NCBI RefSeq assembly: GCF_026659735.1
Contig: NZ_JANSKK010000005.1
Location: 62,001-126,000 of the forward strand
Reading direction: 5' to 3'
Source: Staphylococcus pettenkoferi
Lineage (GTDB): Bacteria > Bacillota > Bacilli > Staphylococcales > Staphylococcaceae
Length of the DNA stretch: 64,000 nt
Shown here piece by piece: positions 57,901 through 64,000 of this stretch. The notes below the pieces were generated by a model. The model was not told the origin of the DNA. It did no database searches and saw only the letters and a program-made list of their open reading frames with translations. Positions within the stretch are counted from its first letter, which is position 1, and each line of letters opens with the position of its first letter. A program made the translations under genes and the position numbers.

Positions 57901-59354
57901 ATTCTAATGGCGTATCTGATGATGTAGACGCTCAACGAGAAGAAGCGCAATCAGCTGTAGAAGCAGCTAAACACGCAGATCAAGTGGCACAAGATAAATT
58001 GAAAGAAGCGAATGCGGACGGCTTAATTACACCGAATGAGCACGAAGCACTTGAGAAAGCTAATCAAGCTGCAGAGGATGCCAAGAAGAACGCACAAGCC
58101 AAAGTCGATGCGTTGCCTAGTGATCAGCGTGGCGACATGCCAAGTGAGTTAGACAAACTTCACGGCATTGATGTACCGGACGTAAATGACTCAGATTCAA
58201 ACGGCGTTTCCGACGATGTTGATAAACAACGTGAGGAGGCTCAAGTGGCAGTCGACGCAGCTAAACATGCGGACAAAGTGGCACAAGATAAATTGAAAGA
58301 GGCAAATGCCGATGGTCTCATCACGCCAGAAGAGCACGACGCATTAGAAAAAGCAAACCAAGATGCGGCGGACGCTAAGCAGAATGCACAAAGTAAAGTG
58401 GATGCACTTCCAAGTGATCAACGTGGCAATATGCCATCAGATTTAGACAAACTTCACGGTATCGTCATCCCAGACGTAAACGATTCTGACGCGAACGGTG
58501 TCGACGATGCTATAGACCAACAACGTAATGAAGCGCAACAAGCAATCGATGCAGCTAAACGTGCGGATCAATTAGCGCAAGACAAACTCAAGGAAGCCCA
58601 AGCAGATGGAATTATCACGCCAGAAGAGCACGACGCATTAGAAAAAGCGAACCAAGTCGCAGCTGATGCTAAACAGAACGCACAAACTAAAGTCGATGCG
58701 TTACCTGATGGTCAGAAAGCCATTTTACAACCAGAACTAGATGCGCTTCATGGCATTGAAGTTCCTCAAGTTAGTGAGCAGGAACCGGAAGAGCCAGAAC
58801 CAAACAACCCAGATCAACCATCACAGCCACAGCCGTCTCAAGATCAATCTGGTCATGCACATCATTCTAATCATCAAGAACAACCTACAGATAATGTAAG
58901 TAAGCAACCATCAACGATCAAGAATAATCAAGCGCAACAAGCAGTAGAACGAGCAGAACAAGCAGACCACAGAGCGAAAGGGAAACTTCAACAAGCAATG
59001 GCCGACCAAGTCATCACAACAGACGAGCAACATGATTTAGCTCAAGCTCAACAATCCGTAATAGCAGCTAAGCAACAGGCACAAGCTCAAATCAATCAAC
59101 TACCATCTCAAGAACAGACAGCATTGCAAGCCCAACTTGATACAGTAACAAATATCGATTTACCTTCAACTGGTGCTCATCCAGCAGGTACGGTGCCTCA
59201 AGCATCAAGTCATACAACGTCTCAAGATGTAGACGCGTTACCAGACACTGGTGAGCAATCAACAAGTCGAGGCACAATATTGGGTTCAATGGCAGCCCTT
59301 ATCGGTTCACTGTTCTTGTTTAGAAGAAAGCGCAAAGACAAAGATGAGCAATAA
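48963..59354 (+). CDS. Giant YSIRK/LPXTG cell-wall adhesin with 25 tandem 98-residue repeats
   Basis: A surface protein of 3,463 residues. Signal peptide with YSIRK (17-21), cleavage near A45. An acidic D/E/S/Q/N-rich stretch (about 46-325) is followed by a globular region (about 340-835) with no recognised homology, the likely ligand-binding part. Then come 25 repeats of 98 residues (about 838-3270), a Pro/Glu-rich break, one degenerate repeat, LPSTG (3400-3404), and the true anchor LPDTG (3426-3430) with hydrophobic helix and [10 protein letters not shown] tail. Each repeat combines a helical, GA-like module with an EF-hand-like loop, nearly always plus a second aspartate-rich loop. Sortase A would anchor it. 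Adhesion or intercellular accumulation is inferred. ATG 48963 is used because the GTG at 48945 overlaps the ribosome site. Confidence 0.93.
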   Translation: MKDKRRFDFIPNRLNKYSIRKFSVGIASILVGATLFFGLNNEAKADEVNVTSEHGNNNGENASSTSEDETEHTQDQETGQNDAPSSEASQDAQEQTTAQEDNADTTEQTQSADSQATSDKSDLESEPAQHEASESSDEKEASAHQQDNSAQNEKQEDENAAQQNKDDSTSESAHQDEDNDEATKDVENKSQDDNASSEDNKDKAHDDDVTSNDADGKNQGDKASTSKDEQVESNKKDTDASQKDDGAQSDKTTHQSKDKATSSKKDHAVSDQSAESEKSVAKDVLNQKSDKASNSSKTASDAREEEAKVSAASDELDTLAEDAQTPEELYEKIKNLSSDMDKSKALATLQSRASSSPIFRQAYAATASNEKYNGKIIDFDDPLVKKVDQPNTALAPSDINFSPRFKEGKSKSYAFIIDKDGKVSKKQLATRNNDDIRAYKGNYIRLNNDNPEAYVYFSDIGVANGKTVDALARVRMNPSENGDRNNTRYFMTSGTDVLSLLSDSGGGAHVDLSFYQHADQSKYDDYYNQADTKSLTKNQLFDDLASMNNKKTKVSGLFNVYDLDDYDKNKANDVRKSITFNRDEIDNLYISNEKGKEATSLLELDGNDVTITSGPGAASGTYENNKRVTVSYLDKSDISYTMTGRGSSGPAFDVKGLLLKQIPPYNTDQRTSASKGDAQLDITQEIPARNVDKKATLPSNLNIGVEVPEGIRLALEENSDGLFTSDSSQSSANKLSIVPGMNGKKDLSLLEKQKYYDTIQNLTLTLTHGLSLSDVENNTDKWTKLKDYYDKDSETLKVPVKWSFNNGDKSWDDLETDVAHANLKLPDDVKALINQINDAEEAVEAAKRADQEAKDQLQDANSDQLITPGEHDKLIEARDNARDKKAEAQRKVDALPQAQKRDLPDQLARLTGIDVPDVNDANENGVDDKIDAQREEAEHAVEAAKNADQAAQDKLKEANADGLITPDEHEALEKANQDAADAKRNAQNKVDVLPDDQKGDMPGELDKLNGIDVPDVNDSDSNGISDDIDQQREEAQSAVDVAKSADQAAQDKLKEANADGLITPDEHEALEKANQDAAEAKKNAQDKVDALPSDQRGDMPSDLEKLHGIDIPDVNDSDANGVNDEVDAQREEAQAAVDAAKNANQAAQDKLKEANADGLITPDEHDALEKANQEAAEAKQNAQEKVDALPSDQRGDMPSDLEKLNGIDVPDVNDSDANGVSDEIDKQREEAQNAVEAAKNADQAAQDKLKEANADGLITPDEHEALEKANQDAADAKQNAQEKVDALPDDQRGDMPDELNKLHGIDVPDVNDSDANGVSDEVDKQREEAQAAVDVAKNADKAAQDKLKEANADGLITPDEHEALEKANQDAADAKKNAQDKVDALPSDQRGDMPGELDKLHGIDVPDVNDSDSNGVSDDVDKQREEAQSAVDAAKNADQAAQDKLKEANADGLITPDEHEALEKANQEAADAKQNAQDKVDALPSDQRGDMPSDLEKLHGIDIPDVNDSDSNGVSDEVDAQREEAQAAVNAAKNADQAAQDKLTEANADGLITPDEHEALEQANQKAADAKKNAQAKVDALPSDQRGDMPSDLEKLHGIDIPDVNDSDSNGVSDDVDAQREEAQAAVNAAKSADQAAQDKLKEANADGLITPDEHDALEKANQDAADAKQNAQSKVDALPSDQKGEMPEELDKLHGIDIPDVNDSDSNGVSDDVDQQREEAQAAVDAAKSADQAAQDKLKEANADGLITPDEHDALEQANQKAVDAKQNAQEKVDALPSDQRGDMPSDLEKLHGINIPDVNDSDSNGVSDDVDKQREEAQSAVDTAKSADQAAQDKLKEANADGLITPDEHEALEKANQDAADAKKNAQVKVNELPSDQRGDMPDELEKLHGIDVPDVNDSDSNGVSDKVDKQREEAQAAVDAAKHADQAVQDKLKEANADGLITPDEHEALEKANQDAAEAKQNAQSKVDALPSDQRGDMPGELEKLHGIDVPEVNDSDSNGVSDDVDAQREEAQAAVDAAKNADQAAQDKLKEANADGLITPDEHEALEKANQDATEAKQNAKEKVDALPSDQRGDMPSELDPLHGIDVPDVNDSDSNGVSDDIDEQREEAQAAVDAARNADQAAQDKLKEANADGLITPDEHEVLEKANQDAAEAKQNAQEKVDALPSDQRDDMPDELDKLHGIDVPDVNDSDSNGVSDDIDAQREEAQAAVDAAKNADKAAQDKLKEANADGLITPDEHKALEKANQDAADAKKNAQDKVDELPSDQRGDMPDELDQLHGIDVPDVNDSDANGVSDELDKQRDEAQAAVDAAKSADKAAQDKLKEADADGLITPDEHEALEKANQEAIDAKKNAQEKVDALPSDQRGDMPDELDKLHGIDVPDVNDSDANGVSDDIDKQREEAQAAVDAAKSADKAALDKLKEANADGLITPDEHEALEKANQEATDAKKNAQEKVDALPSDQRGDMPSELDKLNGIDVPDVNDSDANGVSDEVDKQREEAQAAVDTAKRADQAAQDKLKEANADGLITPDEHEALEKANQEAAEAKQNAQSKVDALPSDQRGEMPGELDKLHGINVPDVNDSDSNGVSDDIDQQREEAQAAVNAAKSADQAAQGKLKEVNADGLITPDEHEALEKANQDAAEAKKNAQDKVDALPSDQRGDMPSDLEKLHGIDIPDVNDSDANGVNDEVDAQREEAQAAVDAAKNANQAAQDKLKEANADGLITPDEHEALEKANQDVADAKQNAQEKVDALPSDQRDNMPSDLEKLNGIDIPDVNDSDANGVADDVDKQREEAQAAVDAAKSADQVAQDKLKEANADGLITPDEHEALEKANQEAADAKQNAQEKVDALPSDQRGDMPGELDKLHGIVIPDVNDSDSNGVSDDVDKQREEAQAAVDAAKHADQAAQDKLKEANADGLITPDEHDALEKANQDAEDAKKNAQAKVNALPSDQRGDMPDELDKLHGINVPDVNDSDSNGVSDDVDAQREEAQSAVEAAKHADQVAQDKLKEANADGLITPNEHEALEKANQAAEDAKKNAQAKVDALPSDQRGDMPSELDKLHGIDVPDVNDSDSNGVSDDVDKQREEAQVAVDAAKHADKVAQDKLKEANADGLITPEEHDALEKANQDAADAKQNAQSKVDALPSDQRGNMPSDLDKLHGIVIPDVNDSDANGVDDAIDQQRNEAQQAIDAAKRADQLAQDKLKEAQADGIITPEEHDALEKANQVAADAKQNAQTKVDALPDGQKAILQPELDALHGIEVPQVSEQEPEEPEPNNPDQPSQPQPSQDQSGHAHHSNHQEQPTDNVSKQPSTIKNNQAQQAVERAEQADHRAKGKLQQAMADQVITTDEQHDLAQAQQSVIAAKQQAQAQINQLPSQEQTALQAQLDTVTNIDLPSTGAHPAGTVPQASSHTTSQDVDALPDTGEQSTSRGTILGSMAALIGSLFLFRRKRKDKDEQ
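51474..58776 (+). repeat. Tandem array of 25 units of 294 bases (98 codons)
   Basis: Units stay in phase throughout, e.g. the GLITPDEH codons at about 51849 recur at 52143 and onward every 294 bases. Conserved protein core: [43 protein letters not shown], then [18 protein letters not shown]. Units 1, 24 and 25 at the ends are the most divergent, while inner units are alike, as expected from homogenisation by recombination. Loss or gain of units is likely between strains. Confidence 0.95.
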
Positions 59355-59363
59355 TATTCATTA

Positions 59364-59396
59364 GAGTTCCCTCCCTATACGGAGGGGACTTTTTTC
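59364..59396 (+). terminator. Terminator after the giant adhesin gene
   Basis: AGTTCCCTCC pairs with GGAGGGGACT with one mismatch around CTATAC, then six T residues. Confidence 0.92.
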
Positions 59397-59544
59397 GTTG
59401 GTAAAAGAAGAGAATGATTAAATGAATGTCACTCATTTTAAAATATCTAGTAATAATTATCCCTGAATCTCAACCCAATATAGCGCACCTCATTATTAAA
59501 AAGATCCTTCCTGTATTTCAAAAGTGACTACTCTATAAATAAAA

Positions 59545-59573
59545 TTGCAAATAATGTTTAATATGTATATAAT
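59545..59573 (+). promoter_or_regulatory. Promoter of the alanine carrier gene
   Basis: TTGCAA (59545-59550), 17 bases, TATAAT (59568-59573), with a TG three bases further upstream. The rest of 59400-59540 shows nothing notable. Confidence 0.75.
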
Positions 59574-59581
59574 TTAGACAA

Positions 59582-59595
59582 AGTAAGCGCTTACA
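59582..59595 (+). promoter_or_regulatory. cre-like site downstream of the start point
   Basis: AGTAAGCGCTTACA contains a perfect 12-base palindrome and fits the cre pattern. It begins about where transcription should start, a position at which CcpA would block initiation or elongation. Confidence 0.55.
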
Positions 59596-59666
59596 ATAAA
59601 TTCTTTTATTATAGGGATTGTTTTTCATTTAATCAATGGACAGACATATAGAGGGGGACCATTGTT

Positions 59667-61019
59667 ATGAATCGCATTATGGCATTTACTGATTGGTTAT
59701 GGGGATATCCGATTATTATTTTATTATTAATTGCAAGTATATTTTTAACGATCTACTTAAACTTTGTTCAATTTAGGCATTTTATCTATATACTGAAACA
59801 AACATTTGGCCGATTTAATAAAGAGGCTAAAGGAGAAGGAACGATTACGCCTAAACAAGCGTTAACTTCAGCGCTCTCCTCGACAGTTGGTGCAGCAAAT
59901 ATTGTCGGCGTACCTACCGCAATCATGATGGGAGGACCTGGTGCACTCTTCTGGATGTTAGTCATTGCTTTTCTAGGAATGGCGCTTAAATTCAGCGAGA
60001 ATGTCTTAGGGATAGCTTATCGAGAAAAGAATAAAAAAGGGGAATTTGTAGGTGGACCGACATATTACATGTATAAAGGTTTCAAAAACAAGAAGTTAGG
60101 AAAAACCTTTGCGTACGTATTTGCGTTTATCTTTATGGTCGAAATCATTGCGAGTGTAATGGTCCAAGGGAATTCAGTAACAGCAAATATTAAAGATTCG
60201 TTTCATATTAACCCACTCATCTCAGGAATTATTATAGCTATGTTAACTGCACTCGTGGTTATTGGTGGCATTAAGAGCATTGCTAATGTTACTGAAAGAT
60301 TAGTGCCGATTATGGTGGGATTATATTTAATATTAGGTTTTATAATCATTGTGATGAACTTTCAAGCTATACCTAGCATGATAGGGCTAATATTCAAAGA
60401 TGCATTCTATCCTACATCTGTAGCGGGTGGAGGTATAGGAGCAGCCTTGGCTAGCACAATGAGATGGGGATTTGCGAGAGGGATCTATTCAAATGAAGCG
60501 GGTCTCGGCTCTTCACCCATAGCGCATGCAGCGGCTAAGACCGATCATCCAGTGCGACAAGCGTTCTGGGGGATTGCGGAAATTATCGTAGATACTGTAC
60601 TCATTTGTACAACTACCGGATTGGTCGTATTGCTATCGGGCGTTTGGAAAGAAAGTGGCGCTAAAGTTCATTCTTCAGCTCTTACTGCTAGAGCCTACCA
60701 CGAAGTATTTGGTTCCTGGGGAAGTACGTTGATCACTCTATCCATGTTCTTCTTCGTCTTCTCTACGCTCATTGTGGTCATCTTCTATGGTTCTCGAATG
60801 GCAGAGTTTCTATTTGGCATACCAGGTGGATGGGCACTCAAAGGTATCTATACCATCGCAATCATTCTAGGGGCAGTAGGCGTCGGTCGCCAGCTATGGG
60901 ATTTATTAGATTTAGCACTTGCGTGTCTATTAATTCCTAACGTTATTGCTGTATTAATACTTTCGCCCAAAGTGAAGCAGTTATATCAAGATTTCTTTCA
61001 TAATTATTATGAGAAGTAG
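59667..61019 (+). CDS. Sodium:alanine symporter (AGCS family, AlsT-like)
   Basis: A 450-residue transporter with about eleven membrane helices. Family signatures include TSALSSTVGAANIVGVPTA, GGPGALFWMLVIAFLGMALKFSENVL, and RGIYSNEAGLGSSPIAHAAA. The AGCS family imports alanine, glycine or glutamine with sodium. AGGGGG lies before the ATG. With a strong promoter and a cre-like site, expression is probably high but carbon-repressed. It could feed the alanine dehydrogenase encoded 22 kb upstream. Confidence 0.93.
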   Translation: MNRIMAFTDWLWGYPIIILLLIASIFLTIYLNFVQFRHFIYILKQTFGRFNKEAKGEGTITPKQALTSALSSTVGAANIVGVPTAIMMGGPGALFWMLVIAFLGMALKFSENVLGIAYREKNKKGEFVGGPTYYMYKGFKNKKLGKTFAYVFAFIFMVEIIASVMVQGNSVTANIKDSFHINPLISGIIIAMLTALVVIGGIKSIANVTERLVPIMVGLYLILGFIIIVMNFQAIPSMIGLIFKDAFYPTSVAGGGIGAALASTMRWGFARGIYSNEAGLGSSPIAHAAAKTDHPVRQAFWGIAEIIVDTVLICTTTGLVVLLSGVWKESGAKVHSSALTARAYHEVFGSWGSTLITLSMFFFVFSTLIVVIFYGSRMAEFLFGIPGGWALKGIYTIAIILGAVGVGRQLWDLLDLALACLLIPNVIAVLILSPKVKQLYQDFFHNYYEK

Positions 61020-61061
61020 GGTTTGTAAGTTAAAATGCGTGAAAATGGTGGATATGTTAAC

Positions 61062-61108
61062 AGCCGAATGAACAGCTCTAATTTTTAAGTTGCTCATTCG
61101 GCTATTTT
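61062..61108. terminator. Bidirectional terminator
   Basis: AGCCGAATGA pairs perfectly with TCATTCGGCT around a 22-base loop. The right arm lies beside the 3' end of the minus-strand oxidoreductase, and T-rich sequence occurs on both sides. Confidence 0.8.
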
Positions 61109-62357
61109 ATTGATACATTTCTTCAATTTTAACAGGCTGACCGTCATTTAGCCTAGATTGTTCAGCCGTAAAGGCCATGAGATGACTCTTGAGTGATGCT
61201 CTCGCTGAGGTCAATCCTTGTTCGTGCGTTGCCTCAAACGCATGAACCTGACGAACGAAATGTTTCATTAGTTCTGAATCGCTGCCACCGTGCCCTGAAT
61301 TCGAAACTTTCACGGTAACTTGTTTCTGATCACCTGTTACGAAGTCAGAAAGCGTGAATTGGTTCGTCATCCATTTTCCAGAAATTTCGCCTTTCGTCCC
61401 GTTAATTTGAACGACACGTGTATTATCGTGAGTCAGGCCACACATCGAGAATACAGCGGTTTCCCCACCTTCAAATGCCATATTGACTACTTGATGGTCG
61501 ACAACATTATTATCTGAATGATACACACATTTACCGTAAGGTCCATCTTTCAAAGCTGCAATGATACCTTCTCTAGAAAGATCATTGGTCACTTTTCGCG
61601 CCCAGTTAACGTCACTCAAGTAGAAATCTGGAGCGTAATAAGGACATTGGTCAGCCACTTCACAGCCATCTAAGCAATATTCTGTAGAGCCTTGAGGTGC
61701 ATTTTCCTCTTTAAAAAGTGAGAGTGCGCCATACGAATTAATAGATTTACAGTCACTATCGATTAACCAAGAAATGATGTCCACATCATGACAAGATTTT
61801 TGTAAAATCATAGGGCTTGCTAAGTCTGAATTGCGCCAATTACCTCGCACATAGCTATGTGCCATATGTAAATGCCCTATGTTCTCATTGAGCTGAATTG
61901 AGATGACTTTCCCTATATCGCCACGCTCAATATGTGCTTTAATTGCAGACCAGAAAGGGCTATATCGCATAACATGACAGATTGTTAACAATCGCTTATT
62001 CTCTTCCGCCACTTTCGTCATTTCTACACACTCTTCGCGATTGGGAGACATCGGTTTTTCTAACAACACATGATAGCCCTTATTTAATGCTGCGATGGCC
62101 GGTTCGTAATGTAATTGATCTTGCATACAAATCATTATAACGTCAGCCATTTTAGACTGACCTAAGACGTCTCTCCAGTCTTCAAAGCAGTGACTTTCTT
62201 CAATATGATGCTCCTTCGCAAAGTGGTTACGCCGGACTTTATCTGAATCAGCAACAGCCACGAACTCGATTTCATTTGGATGGTCTAAAGCGTACGGACC
62301 ATACGCATAAGCTCCTCTATCGCCAGCACCTAGTAATACAGCTGTTAACTTTCTCAT
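61107..62357 (-). CDS. Gfo/Idh/MocA-family oxidoreductase
   Basis: About 416 residues from ATG 62357, preceded by GGGGG. A longer frame upstream has no ribosome site. The Rossmann fold begins TAVLLGAGDRGAYAYGP, and the family signature EKPM (in HVLLEKPMSPN, about residue 95) supplies the catalytic lysine. The C-terminal alpha/beta domain includes an inserted, cysteine-containing segment (CLDGCEVADQCPYYAP) seen in sugar-oxidoreductase subgroups. It probably oxidises a sugar or inositol-like compound with NAD(P). No sugar transporter adjoins. Confidence 0.87.
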   Translation of the reverse strand: MRKLTAVLLGAGDRGAYAYGPYALDHPNEIEFVAVADSDKVRRNHFAKEHHIEESHCFEDWRDVLGQSKMADVIMICMQDQLHYEPAIAALNKGYHVLLEKPMSPNREECVEMTKVAEENKRLLTICHVMRYSPFWSAIKAHIERGDIGKVISIQLNENIGHLHMAHSYVRGNWRNSDLASPMILQKSCHDVDIISWLIDSDCKSINSYGALSLFKEENAPQGSTEYCLDGCEVADQCPYYAPDFYLSDVNWARKVTNDLSREGIIAALKDGPYGKCVYHSDNNVVDHQVVNMAFEGGETAVFSMCGLTHDNTRVVQINGTKGEISGKWMTNQFTLSDFVTGDQKQVTVKVSNSGHGGSDSELMKHFVRQVHAFEATHEQGLTSARASLKSHLMAFTAEQSRLNDGQPVKIEEMYQ

Positions 62358-62613
62358 ATGCATCCCCCTGTTTAACATCCTCGTATTTGGTATGAGCTGT
62401 TCCCCATCATACTCCTCAAATTTACGACCAGTTATTTCATAGAAAATACTAGCCAACCCTACTTAAAATGTCAATGACAGCTATTGTTGTGTAAAACTTT
62501 ATTATGTGAAAAATATCTAAAAAAGAAGTGAGGCGCAGAAAACGTATTCCCTTGCGCTTGTACCTCAATTATCGCTAATATTGAACTATACATAAGAAAA
62601 GGGGATACTCATC

Positions 62614-63312
62614 ATGTTTGGAAAGTTAAAGTCAACAGCGACCTCTTCTGCCTTAGTCTTAACGGGTGCGACATTTATCGGAGTTTCAGCAGGTCTCGGA
62701 GCAGGAGTGAAAGCACTACATCAATTAGATAAGAAAGTTAGAGATAAGTGGTATCAACGTTATGGTCGACCGAAGATGAACTTTAAAGATGGCAAGCTAA
62801 ACAGTTATTACACCATCTTTGCGAAATACTTTGATATTCCTTCGATTCTTGGGATTATGGGAGCCATTTCATCATTTATGTTCTACAAGAAATATTATGT
62901 AGTCAGTCTGTGGGTGCTCGGCGTTGTAGGTTCAGCGGGTGTTGTAGGATTTATACAGAAAAATACAATTCAACGTTCACGTCCATTCCAACATCTTGTG
63001 CAAGATACAGGCTATTCCTTCCCAAGCGGACATGCCGTTGCGAGCAGCGTCTTCTTCTCGCTCATCACACTCGTGCTCGTACCCGTGATTAAAAGCCCAA
63101 TCGCACAAGCGGTCACACTACCCGCCGTCTTAGCGACATGGTTGAGCATAATTATGAGTCGCTTCTACTTCCACGCTCACTTCCTAACAGATGTGGTCAG
63201 TGGCGTCGCGTTCGGATCATTCTGGGTTCTTCTATGTACAAAAGTTTATAAATGGTTGCTACATCAAGACTTTCCATTTATGAGAATAGGAAAGACCTTC
63301 TATATGAAATAG
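62614..63312 (+). CDS. PAP2-family membrane phosphatase
   Basis: A 232-residue protein with about five membrane helices after an amphipathic N-terminal part. The three PAP2 motifs are complete: K-x6-RP in IQKNTIQRSRP, PSGH in SFPSGHAVASS, and SR-x5-H-x3-D in SRFYFHAHFLTD. Such enzymes dephosphorylate phosphatidic acid, phosphatidylglycerol phosphate or undecaprenyl pyrophosphate. Substrate cannot be told from sequence. AAGGGGATA precedes the ATG. Confidence 0.92.
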   Translation: MFGKLKSTATSSALVLTGATFIGVSAGLGAGVKALHQLDKKVRDKWYQRYGRPKMNFKDGKLNSYYTIFAKYFDIPSILGIMGAISSFMFYKKYYVVSLWVLGVVGSAGVVGFIQKNTIQRSRPFQHLVQDTGYSFPSGHAVASSVFFSLITLVLVPVIKSPIAQAVTLPAVLATWLSIIMSRFYFHAHFLTDVVSGVAFGSFWVLLCTKVYKWLLHQDFPFMRIGKTFYMK

Positions 63313-63320
63313 TACAAATT

Positions 63321-63356
63321 AAGGCATACCCCGCGATAAGGAGTATGCCTTTTTAC
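63321..63356. terminator. Bidirectional terminator after the PAP2 gene
   Basis: AAGGCATAC pairs with GTATGCCTT around a 13-base loop, then T residues. It lies between convergent genes. Confidence 0.85.
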
Positions 63357-64000
63357 TCATAATCCACATGCATCTTATACGGCTGTTTTCCCACCACGAA
63401 GCGACACACCCGAAACTGTCTCAACAACAGCCCCACACCAATACATATCCCTAGTGTAAATAAGAGTGAGATTGCTAAGAAAACGAGCGTCATATCTGTG
63501 AACGCTGCGAAATAATGATAAAGCGAATCAATAATAATCGGATGCAACAAGTAAATAAAGAACGAGAACGTGCTAACGAGTTGTACAGATGAATAGAACA
63601 GTGTGTTGAAATGGGTAGCGACACCTAAGAGCAGTAAGAACATCACTGAACTATAGCACATCAAACCTGCGCTGAAACTCGTAACATACCAATAAATATG
63701 GTGGCCTAAAGCGACGAATCCTAAATAACTGAGGATTGCCACGCCCAACACGATAAAGATATGTAAATTTAGAAATTGAATAATTTGATGATAATGGCGA
63801 CCGATATATCCTCCCATGAAAAAGAAGAAAATCCAGCCTAGGATGCACGTATTTTCACTAAAAGGGTAAAAAGCTGTGAAATATTTAGCAAAAACAGCAT
63901 TCTCGTTATAAAGATGTAAGAAACTAAATTGAACAATAAAGCTCAGCACCAATACCGTTTTACTATCAAAAATGCGAGGTGACCCTTTGTACAGTAAGTA
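63353..64000 (-). CDS. Acyltransferase family 3 membrane protein, C-terminal part
   Basis: The frame is open on the minus strand to the window edge (64000), so the true start lies outside. An internal GTG at 63952 is not needed. About 215 residues with six or more helices are visible, ending SFFIYLLHPIIIDSLYHYF and a short cytoplasmic tail. The arrangement and the LLHP motif resemble family 3 acyltransferases, like the gene at 19815, though the N-terminal catalytic arginine/histidine is not in view. Role probably O-acylation of a surface sugar. Confidence 0.75.
   Translation of the reverse strand, partial: YLLYKGSPRIFDSKTVLVLSFIVQFSFLHLYNENAVFAKYFTAFYPFSENTCILGWIFFFFMGGYIGRHYHQIIQFLNLHIFIVLGVAILSYLGFVALGHHIYWYVTSFSAGLMCYSSVMFLLLLGVATHFNTLFYSSVQLVSTFSFFIYLLHPIIIDSLYHYFAAFTDMTLVFLAISLLFTLGICIGVGLLLRQFRVCRFVVGKQPYKMHVDYE

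Noticed and set aside
51474-58776. Regular repeats that might suggest a CRISPR array
   Set aside because: The period is 294 bases, the units are contiguous without spacers, and they encode one continuous protein frame.
49045-59289. Several long minus-strand and other-frame ORFs inside the giant gene
   Set aside because: They recur with the repeat period, lack ribosome sites and follow from the biased codon use of the real frame.
62358-62456. Longer N-terminus for the Gfo/Idh/MocA protein
   Set aside because: The Rossmann strand begins right after ATG 62357, which has a GGGGG ribosome site. The extension has neither conservation nor a ribosome site.

Overview
The window is a chromosomal segment from a Staphylococcus, probably not S. 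aureus. It carries the origin-proximal staphylococcal order: yybS-like gene, gdpP, rplI, replicative helicase, purA, tRNA-Glu/Asp, walRKHI, walJ, rlmH. An SCC-type attachment site closes rlmH, and surface proteins carry YSIRK and LPXTG signals. I cannot fix the species from sequence alone.

Layout. 1-5.7 kb: core genes (c-di-AMP turnover, ribosome, replication, purine synthesis). 6-7.3 kb: two minus-strand surface or membrane genes that share a promoter. 7.5-7.7 kb: two tRNAs. 8.5-16 kb: wal regulon, split by a two-gene membrane module between walI and walJ. 16.2-17 kb: a dense DnaA-box cluster, then rlmH with its att site. 17-26 kb: accessory region with a VbhA-like antitoxin and Fic stub, ArsR plus oxidoreductase, a decapitated LysR gene, an acyltransferase with a teichoic-type glycosyltransferase, and a LysE/LysR pair. 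27-31.3 kb: a Bce-type peptide-response module (ABC transporter, YxeA, two DUF3139-like proteins) with paired operators. 31.6-42 kb: transport, repair and amino-acid catabolism (brnQ, MFS, glycosylase, ald-tdcB-permease, polyol dehydrogenase). 42.2-47.3 kb: an AT-rich ABC transporter plus two-component locus that looks acquired. 47.4-48.6 kb: SMR pump and an AraC regulator. 48.9-59.4 kb: one giant cell-wall adhesin of about 3,460 residues with 25 tandem 98-residue repeats. 59.6-64 kb: alanine carrier, Gfo/Idh/MocA oxidoreductase, PAP2 phosphatase and a cut acyltransferase.

The main discovery candidates are: the giant repeat adhesin, in which every full repeat carries an EF-hand-like loop and nearly every one a second aspartate-rich loop; a perfect 242-base identity between repeats 4.7 kb apart; the DnaA-box cluster before rlmH; a structured inverted-repeat element present twice; twin promoters with a TGAC-N7-GTCA operator; and an apparently leaderless ArsR gene whose operator fills the promoter spacer. 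No CRISPR array, rRNA gene or intact insertion sequence was seen.
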